Origin: Euryarchaeota archaeon UBA182
GTDB lineage: Archaea; Thermoplasmatota; Poseidoniia; Poseidoniales; Thalassarchaeaceae
Assembly: GCA_002495675.1 (NCBI GenBank)
Contig: DAGH01000006.1
Span: 465 to 64,376, forward strand
Reading direction: 5' to 3'
DNA: 63,912 nt
Shown: in pieces, positions 34,839 to 43,287 of the stretch
Position numbering within the stretch: the first letter of the stretch is position 1
Layout of the letters: each line of letters starts with the position of its first letter
Translations under genes and position numbers: made by a program
Notes under the pieces: generated by a model
Databases searched by the model: none
What the model was told of the DNA's origin: nothing
Seen by the model: the letters and a program-made list of their open reading frames with translations, nothing else

Positions 34839-36048
34839 AGGCTAACATCGCAGGAACGATATTCTTGAGATAGAGATCAGGCCGCCTAAATAAGAGCCGA
34901 AGCCCCACCATTGCCTTTCCTGTGATTCCCATGTCTCCCATCTCATCGGGGAAACAAGATCCCATCAACGACATTTCCCCATCAGAAAGTTCGAATAGGG
35001 CGTTCTTGCCTCTTAGTATCTTTTCGTATGGTGGAAACTCAGCCTTCCAAAGCATTGTGTACTTCTCCAAAGATTTGGCGGTCACATCGCCATTTGACAC
35101 TGCACTCACGGCTGTTTCAGCGGCAAAAACGGCGGATTTCAAGGCGAGATGTGATCCCCCTTCGAACAAAGGCGAGGTGAAGCCTGCGGCATCTCCGATT
35201 AACATCAAGCCATCGTAATGGGTGTTCTCAAATGGTCCCGAGATAGGTATCGTGCCACCAAAAGCAGGGTTGCCCTTGGTTTTCCATGGAGGTAACTGTT
35301 GGCTTAGATCGTTGAAATGAGTGTCCTCGATAAATTGGTCTAGTGCTTTTTTGGCCCTGGGTCGATCCTCTGTCACAAGGCCTACGTTAGCCCTACCATC
35401 GCACTTGGGAATCATCCAAAGGTATCCCTTTTCAGCATATTTCGGCCATATGTAGAAATCGAGGTAGCCATCTGTTGGGACATCGGCCAGCTCATATTGC
35501 ATACCAGCAACAACTTTCCCCTTCTCGTTCAGAGGTTTTACGCCATCTGGTTTTACAAATTTAGAGCAAACAGCTGCGACTCCAGATGCATCAATCACAA
35601 TTTTCGACTTGATTGGGAACATTTCCCCCTTTCCATCGCATTTCCATCCCACAAAGGTGCCATTATCCTCTATCCTTTCGATTGACGTCAACTTGTGCTT
35701 GAGTGCCAATTTTGCTCCTTCTTTGACCGCGGAGTCGGCAATCCACTGTTCGAAGAGGTGTTTCTCCAGAACATAACCAGTTTCCGTCAGTTGTTTGGAT
35801 GTGCCGTCAGGGAATATGACCCTGATACCGTTCACTCGCTTGCTGATTACTTCTTTGGGGAGATCGAGTTTGAGATTTGCAATGGCCTCGTCGGATATGC
35901 ACTCCCCGCAGTGAACGGGGGTCCCGATTTCATCGTGGTCCTCTATAATCATGGTCTTGAGGCCCTTTCTGGCACATTGCAGGGCTGCGTTGCCACCTCC
36001 CGGGCCGGCCCCGACGACCAAAACATCGACGTCCCACTCTTCTGCCAC
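34804..36048 (-). CDS. Geranylgeranyl reductase family flavoprotein
   Basis: About 414 residues. It has the FAD motif VDVLVVGAGPGGGNAALQCA at the N-terminus, GTPVHCGECISDEA, a YLWMIPK segment in the middle and a C-terminal FAD-contact motif GLMLIGDAAGFTSPLFEGG. The family reduces geranylgeranyl chains of archaeal lipids or menaquinone. Placement beside UbiD, UbiA and CcmF favours the quinone, but lipid is equally possible. I start at GTG 36048, since the product then begins (M)AEEWDVDVLVVG like relatives and a TTCTTTT box lies 26 bases upstream; the longest frame begins at 36099. Confidence 0.85.
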   Translation of the reverse strand: MAEEWDVDVLVVGAGPGGGNAALQCARKGLKTMIIEDHDEIGTPVHCGECISDEAIANLKLDLPKEVISKRVNGIRVIFPDGTSKQLTETGYVLEKHLFEQWIADSAVKEGAKLALKHKLTSIERIEDNGTFVGWKCDGKGEMFPIKSKIVIDASGVAAVCSKFVKPDGVKPLNEKGKVVAGMQYELADVPTDGYLDFYIWPKYAEKGYLWMIPKCDGRANVGLVTEDRPRAKKALDQFIEDTHFNDLSQQLPPWKTKGNPAFGGTIPISGPFENTHYDGLMLIGDAAGFTSPLFEGGSHLALKSAVFAAETAVSAVSNGDVTAKSLEKYTMLWKAEFPPYEKILRGKNALFELSDGEMSLMGSCFPDEMGDMGITGKAMVGLRLLFRRPDLYLKNIVPAMLAFGYSRAKYYGW

Positions 36049-36137
36049 GACATGCGAGGTAGGCGATGTGAAAAGAATCCAACGGTCTTCGTGGGGCAAA
36101 AGCGAACCTTCTCAACAGAGAGGCGTGAGAGAGAGTC

Positions 36138-38099
36138 ATGGCCTGGACCAGTTTGGGACGTTATCTCGACTCCTTGGAGCGGGATGGAGAACTCCTGAGG
36201 ATTACAAGGCCGGTTGATGTGGAGTTGGAGGCAGGAGGTATTGCAGATCTTCTAGTCAAGACGAGCGGTCCTGCGGTTCTCTTCGAAAAACCCAGACTTC
36301 CTGACGGGACGATATCTGATGTGCCCCTTGTAATGAACATATTCGGAAGTAAGGAACGGACAATGAAGGCCTTGGGAGCTAGAGGGAAAACTGAGATAGG
36401 GGATCGTTTGGTATCCCTGATGAAACCAGACATCGGTGCCTACATGAAAGCCCCATGGAAGGGAATTCCCCTTCTAAGAGATGCGTTGGCACTCCCCCCA
36501 AGAATTGTGCGTAGGGCGCCCTGCCACCAAATTATTGATCTTGACCCAGATGTTACGAAGCTGCCCATACCCAAGTGCTGGCCAATGGATGGGGGGCGAT
36601 ACATAACACTCCCTCTCGTCATTACGCGCGACCCTGAAAGTCGCGAACACAACATGGGGATGTACAGAGGACAGGTTCACTCAGAGAAAGAGATTGGACT
36701 TCATTGGCAGATACACAAACATGGAGCTGATCACGCATCCTTGCACCCCGAAGGGAGAATGCCGGTTGCAATTTGTATTGGTGGGCCACCTGAATTAATT
36801 TTCTCGGCCATAGCTCCTCTACCTGACAACCTAGAGGAATACATGTTCGCCGGTTTCTTGGGTCGAAAACGCCTCAAACTCGCACGTGCCAGGACACAAG
36901 ACCTACTCATACCCGCTGAGGCCGACGTAGTAATTGAAGGATGGACCGACCCAAATGAAGTAAAACTGGAAGGGCCATTCGGGGATCATTACGGATTCTA
37001 TTCCCTTCCGGGCAACTATCCCGTGCTCCATGTGACAGCAATCACACGGCGTAGGAATGCTGTTATCCCAGCCACGATAGTCGGCCTGCCACCAATGGAG
37101 GACGGTTTCCTCGGTGAGGCAATCGGGGCTCAATTCACGCCAGTCTTGAGATTTCAACACAGAGATGTTAGATCAGTCTTCCTCCCATTAGAGACCGGCT
37201 TTCATAATCTGGCGGTCGTCTCTTCCAAACAACGATATCCGAGGCAGGCGAGAAAGACGGCATTGGGCCTGTTAGGAGCCGGTCAGATGATGCTTCTCAA
37301 AACGATGATGATGATCGACGAGGATGAGGACCCGCACGATCTGAATGTTTTCCTTGACGCCTTGAATAACAGAGTTGACCCCTCCGAGGACATAATTGAG
37401 ATTCATGGCCTTCCAGGCGATTCTCTTGATCCTGCCAATCCGTATGAGAATGTTCAGGCCAAATTAATCATCGATGCAACATCATTGCCCGAGGCCGACC
37501 CCCGACACGGCGGCAATCTCCCCCTCGGGACTCCAGAGGTCGATACTCCTGAATGGAGAAAGGGCCTAGATGCCCCCCCAGGAGTCCCCCCTGGTTTCGA
37601 GTTGCATGTTCTCGAAATACCCGGTGTAAAACAGGCAAGGTTGCTAAGGAGCTCCATGTTGGTCATAACCACACAAATCGAGGGAGGTCCATCACCACGA
37701 GATGGCATGGTTGAACCCAATGAGAAGTTGGCTGCGAAGCAGAGGGCAACCATCAACGAAATCACTGAGGCTGTATGGCAGTTAGAGGGATCAGAAAATT
37801 TGCGCTGGTTGTTCATCACGGACGACGATCTGGAATTGCACTCAAAGGGGTCCAATAGGCGGCTCCTGTGGCAATTATTCGCTCGATTTGATGTTGACAG
37901 GGGGTTGAAATGGGATACAGACAGAAGCAGGATCGCCTGGGATGCGACTGCCCCGATTCCTGCCCGAAATGGCGAATTGCCCGCGAGGCGTTGGCCTGCT
38001 GTAACCCTACATGATCACGAAATCCTCCAAAGAATTCAGGAGTACGCCGTGGAAGATGGCTTGGCTGGCAGGGAGTGGCCAAGTAACCTATTATTGTAG
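36138..38099 (+). CDS. ubiD: UbiD-family decarboxylase
   Basis: 653 residues, long for the family (usually 430-610). It begins LGRYLDSLERDGELLRI, then IPKCWPMDGGRYITLPLV, the prenylated-FMN binding region NMGMYRGQVHSEKEIGLHWQ, EGPFGDHYGFYS and the C-terminal half. The Arg-Glu-Glu catalytic set should lie in the EVKLEGPFGDH area. UbiD enzymes remove a carboxylate from an aromatic ring. Together with UbiA 13 bases downstream, this fits menaquinone synthesis (futalosine route). No prenyl-FMN maker (UbiX) is in the window. Confidence 0.9.
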   Translation: MAWTSLGRYLDSLERDGELLRITRPVDVELEAGGIADLLVKTSGPAVLFEKPRLPDGTISDVPLVMNIFGSKERTMKALGARGKTEIGDRLVSLMKPDIGAYMKAPWKGIPLLRDALALPPRIVRRAPCHQIIDLDPDVTKLPIPKCWPMDGGRYITLPLVITRDPESREHNMGMYRGQVHSEKEIGLHWQIHKHGADHASLHPEGRMPVAICIGGPPELIFSAIAPLPDNLEEYMFAGFLGRKRLKLARARTQDLLIPAEADVVIEGWTDPNEVKLEGPFGDHYGFYSLPGNYPVLHVTAITRRRNAVIPATIVGLPPMEDGFLGEAIGAQFTPVLRFQHRDVRSVFLPLETGFHNLAVVSSKQRYPRQARKTALGLLGAGQMMLLKTMMMIDEDEDPHDLNVFLDALNNRVDPSEDIIEIHGLPGDSLDPANPYENVQAKLIIDATSLPEADPRHGGNLPLGTPEVDTPEWRKGLDAPPGVPPGFELHVLEIPGVKQARLLRSSMLVITTQIEGGPSPRDGMVEPNEKLAAKQRATINEITEAVWQLEGSENLRWLFITDDDLELHSKGSNRRLLWQLFARFDVDRGLKWDTDRSRIAWDATAPIPARNGELPARRWPAVTLHDHEILQRIQEYAVEDGLAGREWPSNLLL

Positions 38100-38112
38100 G
38101 AGTTTGATTATA

Positions 38113-39087
38113 GTGAAATGGAAGGATATACTCGATTTTGTAAAAATCGAACACACACTGTTCTCACTCCCGTTCGTTCTGATGGGTTACATCCTCGCCA
38201 AGAAGCAATATGGAGAGGAGGTTTTTGAAGTCAGTTTCTCAAATTTGGATCTTCTCTGGATTATTCTCGCAGCAATTGGGGCACGCGGCCTGGCCATGGC
38301 TCTGAACAGGCTAATAGACAAGGAAATAGACGCAAGGAACCCACGTACTGCCTCACGGCATCTTCCCTCGGGAAAGATGACTGAATTCGAGGCTTGGTCC
38401 CTTTCCATCGCATTTCTTGTTACTCTCTTGTTTGCATCATGGAGACTGAACATGGTCGCTCTGAAGATGGCATGGTTACCTGTCATCGCATTCGTAATCT
38501 ACCCCTACACGAAGAGGTTCTCTTGGATTTGCCATTTCTGGATAGGTCTGTGCTTGGCGTTAGCCCCAGCAGGAGCATGGGTGGCGATATCCGCCGATAC
38601 AACGGGATGGGAGTCGATATTAGGCGTGGAATCCAACACATGGATAGGGAGGGATTTCGCATGGTTCCCAGAGTTGTTTTTCATCTCGATGGGCGTAGCA
38701 CTTTGGATAACAGCGTTTGACGTGAATTACGCCAGAATGGATGTCGAGGTCGATCGACGCCAAGGGATCCGATCCTTTCCTGCCACCTTTGGGCTGAAAA
38801 TGACCAAAGGCCTGAGCATCGCATTGACGCTGGGGTGGTCCATTTGCTTCCTTTTCGCTGGATTGAGTGGACATACTAACGTACGTGACTACAATTACCC
38901 ACTTTGGATTCCCAGCGTCATCCTGATGGGCATCGTCAATCTGTATGTCATGACGTCGCAAGCTTCGAAATCCGAGTCATCACCCTTGGACATGGAGAAA
39001 TTCCAACAACTTCTATTCAAGACATCCATGATGACAGGATGGGTACTGCTCGCAAGTCTTTCATTCACCGAGGGCATGATCGATTGA
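38113..39087 (+). CDS. ubiA: UbiA-family prenyltransferase
   Basis: About 324 residues with eight or nine membrane helices. The two Asp-rich motifs are present: NRLIDKEIDARNPRT (about 70) and DVNYARMDVEVDRR (about 200), binding the magnesium-diphosphate of the prenyl donor. The longest frame starts at 38011 inside ubiD; GTG 38113, with TAGGAG upstream, gives a family-like MKWKDILDFVKIEHTLFSLP start. It joins a polyprenyl chain to an aromatic head group, here most likely a naphthoquinone precursor. Confidence 0.93.
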   Translation: MKWKDILDFVKIEHTLFSLPFVLMGYILAKKQYGEEVFEVSFSNLDLLWIILAAIGARGLAMALNRLIDKEIDARNPRTASRHLPSGKMTEFEAWSLSIAFLVTLLFASWRLNMVALKMAWLPVIAFVIYPYTKRFSWICHFWIGLCLALAPAGAWVAISADTTGWESILGVESNTWIGRDFAWFPELFFISMGVALWITAFDVNYARMDVEVDRRQGIRSFPATFGLKMTKGLSIALTLGWSICFLFAGLSGHTNVRDYNYPLWIPSVILMGIVNLYVMTSQASKSESSPLDMEKFQQLLFKTSMMTGWVLLASLSFTEGMID

Positions 39088-39097
39088 GGTGTTTTTT

Positions 39098-41377
39098 TTG
39101 TTTCGTTTGGTTTCAGACTATTCCACAGCAGGGGATCAACAACAGGCTATTGACAAATTGGTAGATCAGATTCAATCTGGTCAGGAGAGGTGTGTTTTAC
39201 TCGGAGTGACTGGCTCGGGCAAGACTTTCGCAATGGCCAACATTATTCAAATTCTACAAATGCCAACACTAATTTTATCTCACAACAAGACGCTTGCAAG
39301 GCAATTGTGGCAGGAGATGAGTGAATTGTTTCCCGAAAATGCAGTGGAATATTTTGTGAGTTACTACGACTATTATCAACCAGAAGCGTATCTGCCTAAC
39401 CGTGACTTGTACATTGACAAAGAATTGCAGATGAACGAGAGGATCGAACAAGAGAGATTCTCTACAGTAGCCTCCCTAGTCTCTAGGCCTGATGTCATAG
39501 CGGTTGGTACTGTTTCGACAATCTATGGCCTTAACCCACCGGAGGTTTTTCAAGACAGGCATCTGCAATTGCATGTTGGTCAAAAAATCGAGCCTCGTGA
39601 GGCGGTAACTGAGTTGGTTGCACTCCAATACAGGAGGGTTAGTGGTGATTTATCTAGAGGTGACATAAGACTTCGCGGTGAAGTGCTGGACATCTGGATG
39701 CCGAGCAGGGATGATCCCATACGCGTAAGATTCGGTTGGGATGGAGTTGAGCGCCTACAAGTTTGCGAAGCAGTTAGTTGGGAGCCATTAGATGACATTG
39801 AAGAGGCCTGGATACACCCAAGAGAATTCTACATGACCGATGAGGATAGATTCGCCACCGCACTCGAAAACATAGAGGAAGAGCTTGAAGAACGAGCAAG
39901 TTGGTTTGAATCAAAGGGAAGGGATCTGGAAGCTCACAGGATTGAACAGCGAACAAAATTCGACTTAGAGATGCTCAGAGAGCTTGGCTCTTGCAAGGGT
40001 GTGGAGAATTACTCCAGGCACTTTGATGGTAGAGGCGTGGGTGATCGGCCGTATTGTTTGTTGGACTTCTTTTCGACAAATGCCGAGAGTTTTCAAGGCG
40101 ACAAAAATCGTTATCTGGTTATCATGGACGAAAGCCATGTCACATTACCACAGGTTGGAGGGATGTATTCTGGAGACCTGGCTAGGAAGAAGAATCTTGT
40201 AGAACATGGTTTTAGATTGCCCTGTGCCTATGACAACAGGCCATTGAGGATAGATGAGTTTCAGGACCTCATTCCACAAATGCTCTATGTCAGTGCCACT
40301 CCTGGTGAAAGGGAGTTCCGTCACTTGGCTGAGGTCACCGGACAGGAGGTCCCTCGCCAATTATTGCATGTTCCTTCGAGAGGCGGAGCAGGCACTAAGG
40401 ATACGGAAAAAAGAGAAGGGAGTGGATCCATCGAAACGGTCGTCAACTCTATCGACGGGATAGCACAGATGGAAATCAGGCCCACAGGGCTGTTGGACCC
40501 CAATATTGAGGTTAGGAGCACCGAGGGACAAGTGCAGGATCTGCTCAGTGAGATAAATCAAAGAATTGAGCGTGATGAACGGGTTTTAGTGACTGTTCTG
40601 ACAATCAAATTCGCTGAAGAAGTGTCAGAGTACCTACAAGGAGTGGGCATAAAAGCTCACTACCTGCATTCTGAAATCGACACACTAGAGAGATCAGAGA
40701 TCATTAAAGCCCTCAGACTTGGGCACATAGATGTAATTGTAGGCATAAATCTCCTCAGAGAAGGTCTGGATATTCCAGAGGTGTCTCTTGTGGCGATTTT
40801 TGACGCCGCGGCGCAGGGGTTTCTCAGAAACGAACGAAGTTTGCTTCAGACAATAGGACGTGCTGCGAGAAACTCTGAGGGAAATGTGATCCTCTATGCT
40901 GATACAATTTCACCAGCCATGGAAGGTGCGATAAGACAAACTCTGGAGAGGAGGAAACGCCAGCAAGAGCACAACGAAAGGCATGGCATAACACCAGAAA
41001 CAATACGTAAGTCACTGCCAACTCTCGGAGAGGAATCTTCCGATCTTCTGGCGGGAGTGGCTGGAAAGGGAATTAGAGGTGGCAGAAGGTTGGTAGCGAA
41101 GAAACAAGGCAAGAAGGACATCAACACATTCGTTAAGAAATTCGATCTGGGGACAGGCTCTTGGTCGTCCTCGGACTCAGTTTTAGAACTGATATCCCAA
41201 CCAGAATATGACATGTTTGATCCCATGGAAGAAAGCCCCGAGAGTGAGATGGATCAAAATGACCGCGTGATCAGTCGACTGGAAAAGGAGATGAAGGCAG
41301 CAGCCTCAAGATTAGACTTTGAGAGAGCCGCGTTGATCAGAGACAGAATCACAGAATTGAGGGAAGCGACCAATTGA
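39098..41377 (+). CDS. uvrB: Excinuclease ABC subunit UvrB
   Basis: About 759 residues. It has GVTGSGKTF Walker A, the beta-hairpin motif SYYDYYQPEAYLP, the DES(H) motif in VIMDESH, LLREGLDIPEVSLVAIFDA and QTIGRAARN helicase motifs, and a C-terminal UVR domain (about RLEKEMKAAASRLDFERAAL). It scans and opens damaged DNA with UvrA and supports UvrC incision. The start is TTG 39098, with GAGGTG 8 bases upstream and a FRLVSDY opening like other UvrBs. A run of eight T overlaps the end of the leader and may terminate ubiA transcripts. A bacterial gene by origin; UvrA and UvrC are outside the window. Confidence 0.97.
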   Translation: MFRLVSDYSTAGDQQQAIDKLVDQIQSGQERCVLLGVTGSGKTFAMANIIQILQMPTLILSHNKTLARQLWQEMSELFPENAVEYFVSYYDYYQPEAYLPNRDLYIDKELQMNERIEQERFSTVASLVSRPDVIAVGTVSTIYGLNPPEVFQDRHLQLHVGQKIEPREAVTELVALQYRRVSGDLSRGDIRLRGEVLDIWMPSRDDPIRVRFGWDGVERLQVCEAVSWEPLDDIEEAWIHPREFYMTDEDRFATALENIEEELEERASWFESKGRDLEAHRIEQRTKFDLEMLRELGSCKGVENYSRHFDGRGVGDRPYCLLDFFSTNAESFQGDKNRYLVIMDESHVTLPQVGGMYSGDLARKKNLVEHGFRLPCAYDNRPLRIDEFQDLIPQMLYVSATPGEREFRHLAEVTGQEVPRQLLHVPSRGGAGTKDTEKREGSGSIETVVNSIDGIAQMEIRPTGLLDPNIEVRSTEGQVQDLLSEINQRIERDERVLVTVLTIKFAEEVSEYLQGVGIKAHYLHSEIDTLERSEIIKALRLGHIDVIVGINLLREGLDIPEVSLVAIFDAAAQGFLRNERSLLQTIGRAARNSEGNVILYADTISPAMEGAIRQTLERRKRQQEHNERHGITPETIRKSLPTLGEESSDLLAGVAGKGIRGGRRLVAKKQGKKDINTFVKKFDLGTGSWSSSDSVLELISQPEYDMFDPMEESPESEMDQNDRVISRLEKEMKAAASRLDFERAALIRDRITELREATN

Positions 41378-41401
41378 AATCATGACCAAGGATGGAGTAC
41401 C

Positions 41402-42379
41402 ATGGTGAGTTATGATCCTGAGTCCTTCGATCGTCCAGTTCGTGACTATTCTTTCAAGGATATCGATAGCCCAGCTCGGCTGATCGACCAAATGTCAGAG
41501 GCCGGGGGCTTCACAGCTTCAAAACTGGCTAAGGCAAGAGGAATTCTTAGTTCGATGTTTGAGGACTCTGACAAAGAGGGTTGTGTGAACTGGCTATCTT
41601 TTCCGGCCGCATTATGCGCCACTGGCACTCGCGGCTTTTTCTTGGAGCTTATCAAAAGGAAATTGGTCCACGTTGTAATTACGACTTGTGGAACACTGGA
41701 CCACGATCTTGCGAGGACGTTCAAACAATACTATCATGGTGATTTCAACCTGGATGATGTGGCATTGGGGAAAGTCGGTCTCAATCGCTTGGGCAACGTG
41801 GTTATTCCAAACGAGTGTTATGGGGATATCCTAGAGCAAAAGGTATTGCCATGGCTGGATGAAATCGGAAAAGAGCGGGGCTCAAAGTCTGATTCTCCAT
41901 GGAACGGGTTCGGAACAGTGGAACTCTGTTGGGCGATCGGGGATCGCATCAAAGATGATAACAGCATCCTCCATTGGGCCGCGAAGAACAGAATCCCGAT
42001 TGTTATACCTGGCATTACAGATGGTTCAATTGGTGCACAATTGTTCATCTACAGGCAAAAAAATCCGTCCTTTATGATCGACGTCCTCTCAGATGAACAG
42101 ATTTGTTCTGACATGTCCTGGACTGCCAACAAATCTAACGCGTTGATGGTCGGCGGTGGGATCAGTAAGCACCACGTAATCTGGTGGAACCAGTACAGGG
42201 GGGGGCTGGATTCTGCAGTAGGGATTTCCACAGCACCGGAATACGATGGGTCTCTTTCCGGTGCTAGGCTACGTGAAGCAATATCTTGGGGCAAGATAAG
42301 ACCTGAGGCTCCCCAAGTTCTCGTCGAAGGTGAGGCTAGCCTACTTTTACCTCTTCTCGGGGCAGCTTTGTTTGGATGA
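41402..42379 (+). CDS. dys: Deoxyhypusine synthase
   Basis: 325 residues. It has the NAD-binding TTCGTLDHDLAR segment, the active-site Lys in MVGGGISKHH and the STAPEYDGSLSGARLREAIS-WGKI block. It moves aminobutyl from spermidine to a lysine of translation factor aIF5A. GGAG precedes the ATG by 6-9 bases. It follows uvrB by 24 bases, likely as a chance operon. Confidence 0.95.
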   Translation: MVSYDPESFDRPVRDYSFKDIDSPARLIDQMSEAGGFTASKLAKARGILSSMFEDSDKEGCVNWLSFPAALCATGTRGFFLELIKRKLVHVVITTCGTLDHDLARTFKQYYHGDFNLDDVALGKVGLNRLGNVVIPNECYGDILEQKVLPWLDEIGKERGSKSDSPWNGFGTVELCWAIGDRIKDDNSILHWAAKNRIPIVIPGITDGSIGAQLFIYRQKNPSFMIDVLSDEQICSDMSWTANKSNALMVGGGISKHHVIWWNQYRGGLDSAVGISTAPEYDGSLSGARLREAISWGKIRPEAPQVLVEGEASLLLPLLGAALFG

Positions 42380-42423
42380 ACGCATAGAGAACGTTCAAAG
42401 AGTGATTGACACTCGGCAGGCAC

Positions 42424-42603
42424 ATGTCTATCGCAGATATGGTACAGAAAATGATTGATGATTTGAACGAGACTATGGCTGACGCCGTCAAGTCCGACAA
42501 GGGCAACAACGCAGCCATGACCCGCGTCAGGAAGGCTATGCAAGCTGCAAAGGGCGCTGCACAAGACGTGCGCATGCAGATCAGCAGCATCAGGAATGGA
42601 TGA
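42424..42603 (+). CDS. Small Hc1-like nucleoid (histone H1-like) protein
   Basis: 59 residues, starting at ATG 42424 rather than the upstream frame at 42406. The pattern MVQKMIDDLNETMADAV, KGNNAAMTRVRKAMQAAKGA, then a basic helix, matches the Hc1-type DNA-binding helical family known from bacteria such as Chlamydia (KGNKAAGTRVRKALQE-like). It is highly helical and rich in Ala and Arg/Lys, with no Cys. It probably coats or bends DNA. Archaeal HMf histones are not seen in the window. Confidence 0.7.
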   Translation: MSIADMVQKMIDDLNETMADAVKSDKGNNAAMTRVRKAMQAAKGAAQDVRMQISSIRNG

Positions 42604-42611
42604 TTGTTTAC

Positions 42612-43277
42612 TCAAACAAGTGTCGCGAAGACCCTCATTATAGAGAGTCTGAGTGACCCAGATGGTCTCCAGCCGTAAGGCTCCCCACAAGAAAGCATCA
42701 GATCGTTTAGCTCTGAGAGATCTGGTCTCACCGTCACATCGGTTTTATCGGACAGGTGGAGAGGTGGCTCAGAGAGTGTCTCAGGTGAATGTTCCCCAAG
42801 ATTAGATGCCTGGAATCTGGCCCATAGATGCGAGGCCTCCATCAACAAGGCCTCACATCGCCACGGCCTCCTACCTGTCATCAGTATTGGTTTACTTGAT
42901 GATGGGTATACATTGGAGCTGACCAAGGTTCTAATGGCATCTGCTACGTTTTCGACAGGCAGCCAGTATCTAGGGTTCGAAGGGTATCCTGAATCCGACT
43001 TTCCAGATATGCCATCTCTAATCACTGAATGGAATAAACCATCGCTCCAGAAGTTATCCTCCACATCCGTAACTACATCCTTCAGTATTATGCAGGGGCT
43101 GCCATTGTTGCGCTCCTGTTCGTATTTCAGAATAGAGAGATCTTGTGCCTCGGTCCCTACGCCAATTTCAATGTCATTCTCATCCTTATCTGAAATAGGG
43201 GGGAGGGAGGCCAATCTTCTCTGAATGGCGCTTTTCAATGGCCCATCTGGCCCTCGGACAATCACAGAATTTACCAC
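42612..43277 (-). CDS. Short, degenerate NAD-dependent epimerase-like protein
   Basis: About 221 residues. The beginning VNSVIVRGPDGPLKSAIQRR lines up with the VLVTGADGFIGSAI Rossmann start of sugar epimerases, with the glycines mostly replaced. A YWLPVENVADAIRTLVSS segment resembles the conserved middle of that family. Normal epimerases are about 300 residues with YxxxK; no such motif is clear. So it may be a non-catalytic remnant. GGAGGG 5 bases before GTG 43277 sets the start; the longest frame begins at 43304 and overlaps the aminotransferase. Confidence 0.55.
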   Translation of the reverse strand: MVNSVIVRGPDGPLKSAIQRRLASLPPISDKDENDIEIGVGTEAQDLSILKYEQERNNGSPCIILKDVVTDVEDNFWSDGLFHSVIRDGISGKSDSGYPSNPRYWLPVENVADAIRTLVSSNVYPSSSKPILMTGRRPWRCEALLMEASHLWARFQASNLGEHSPETLSEPPLHLSDKTDVTVRPDLSELNDLMLSCGEPYGWRPSGSLRLSIMRVFATLV

Positions 43278-43287
43278 TTGACCCTCC

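Noticed and set aside
38011..38112. 34-codon N-terminal extension of UbiA
   Set aside because: It lies inside ubiD in another frame and lacks similarity to UbiA; GTG 38113 with an upstream TAGGAG fits.
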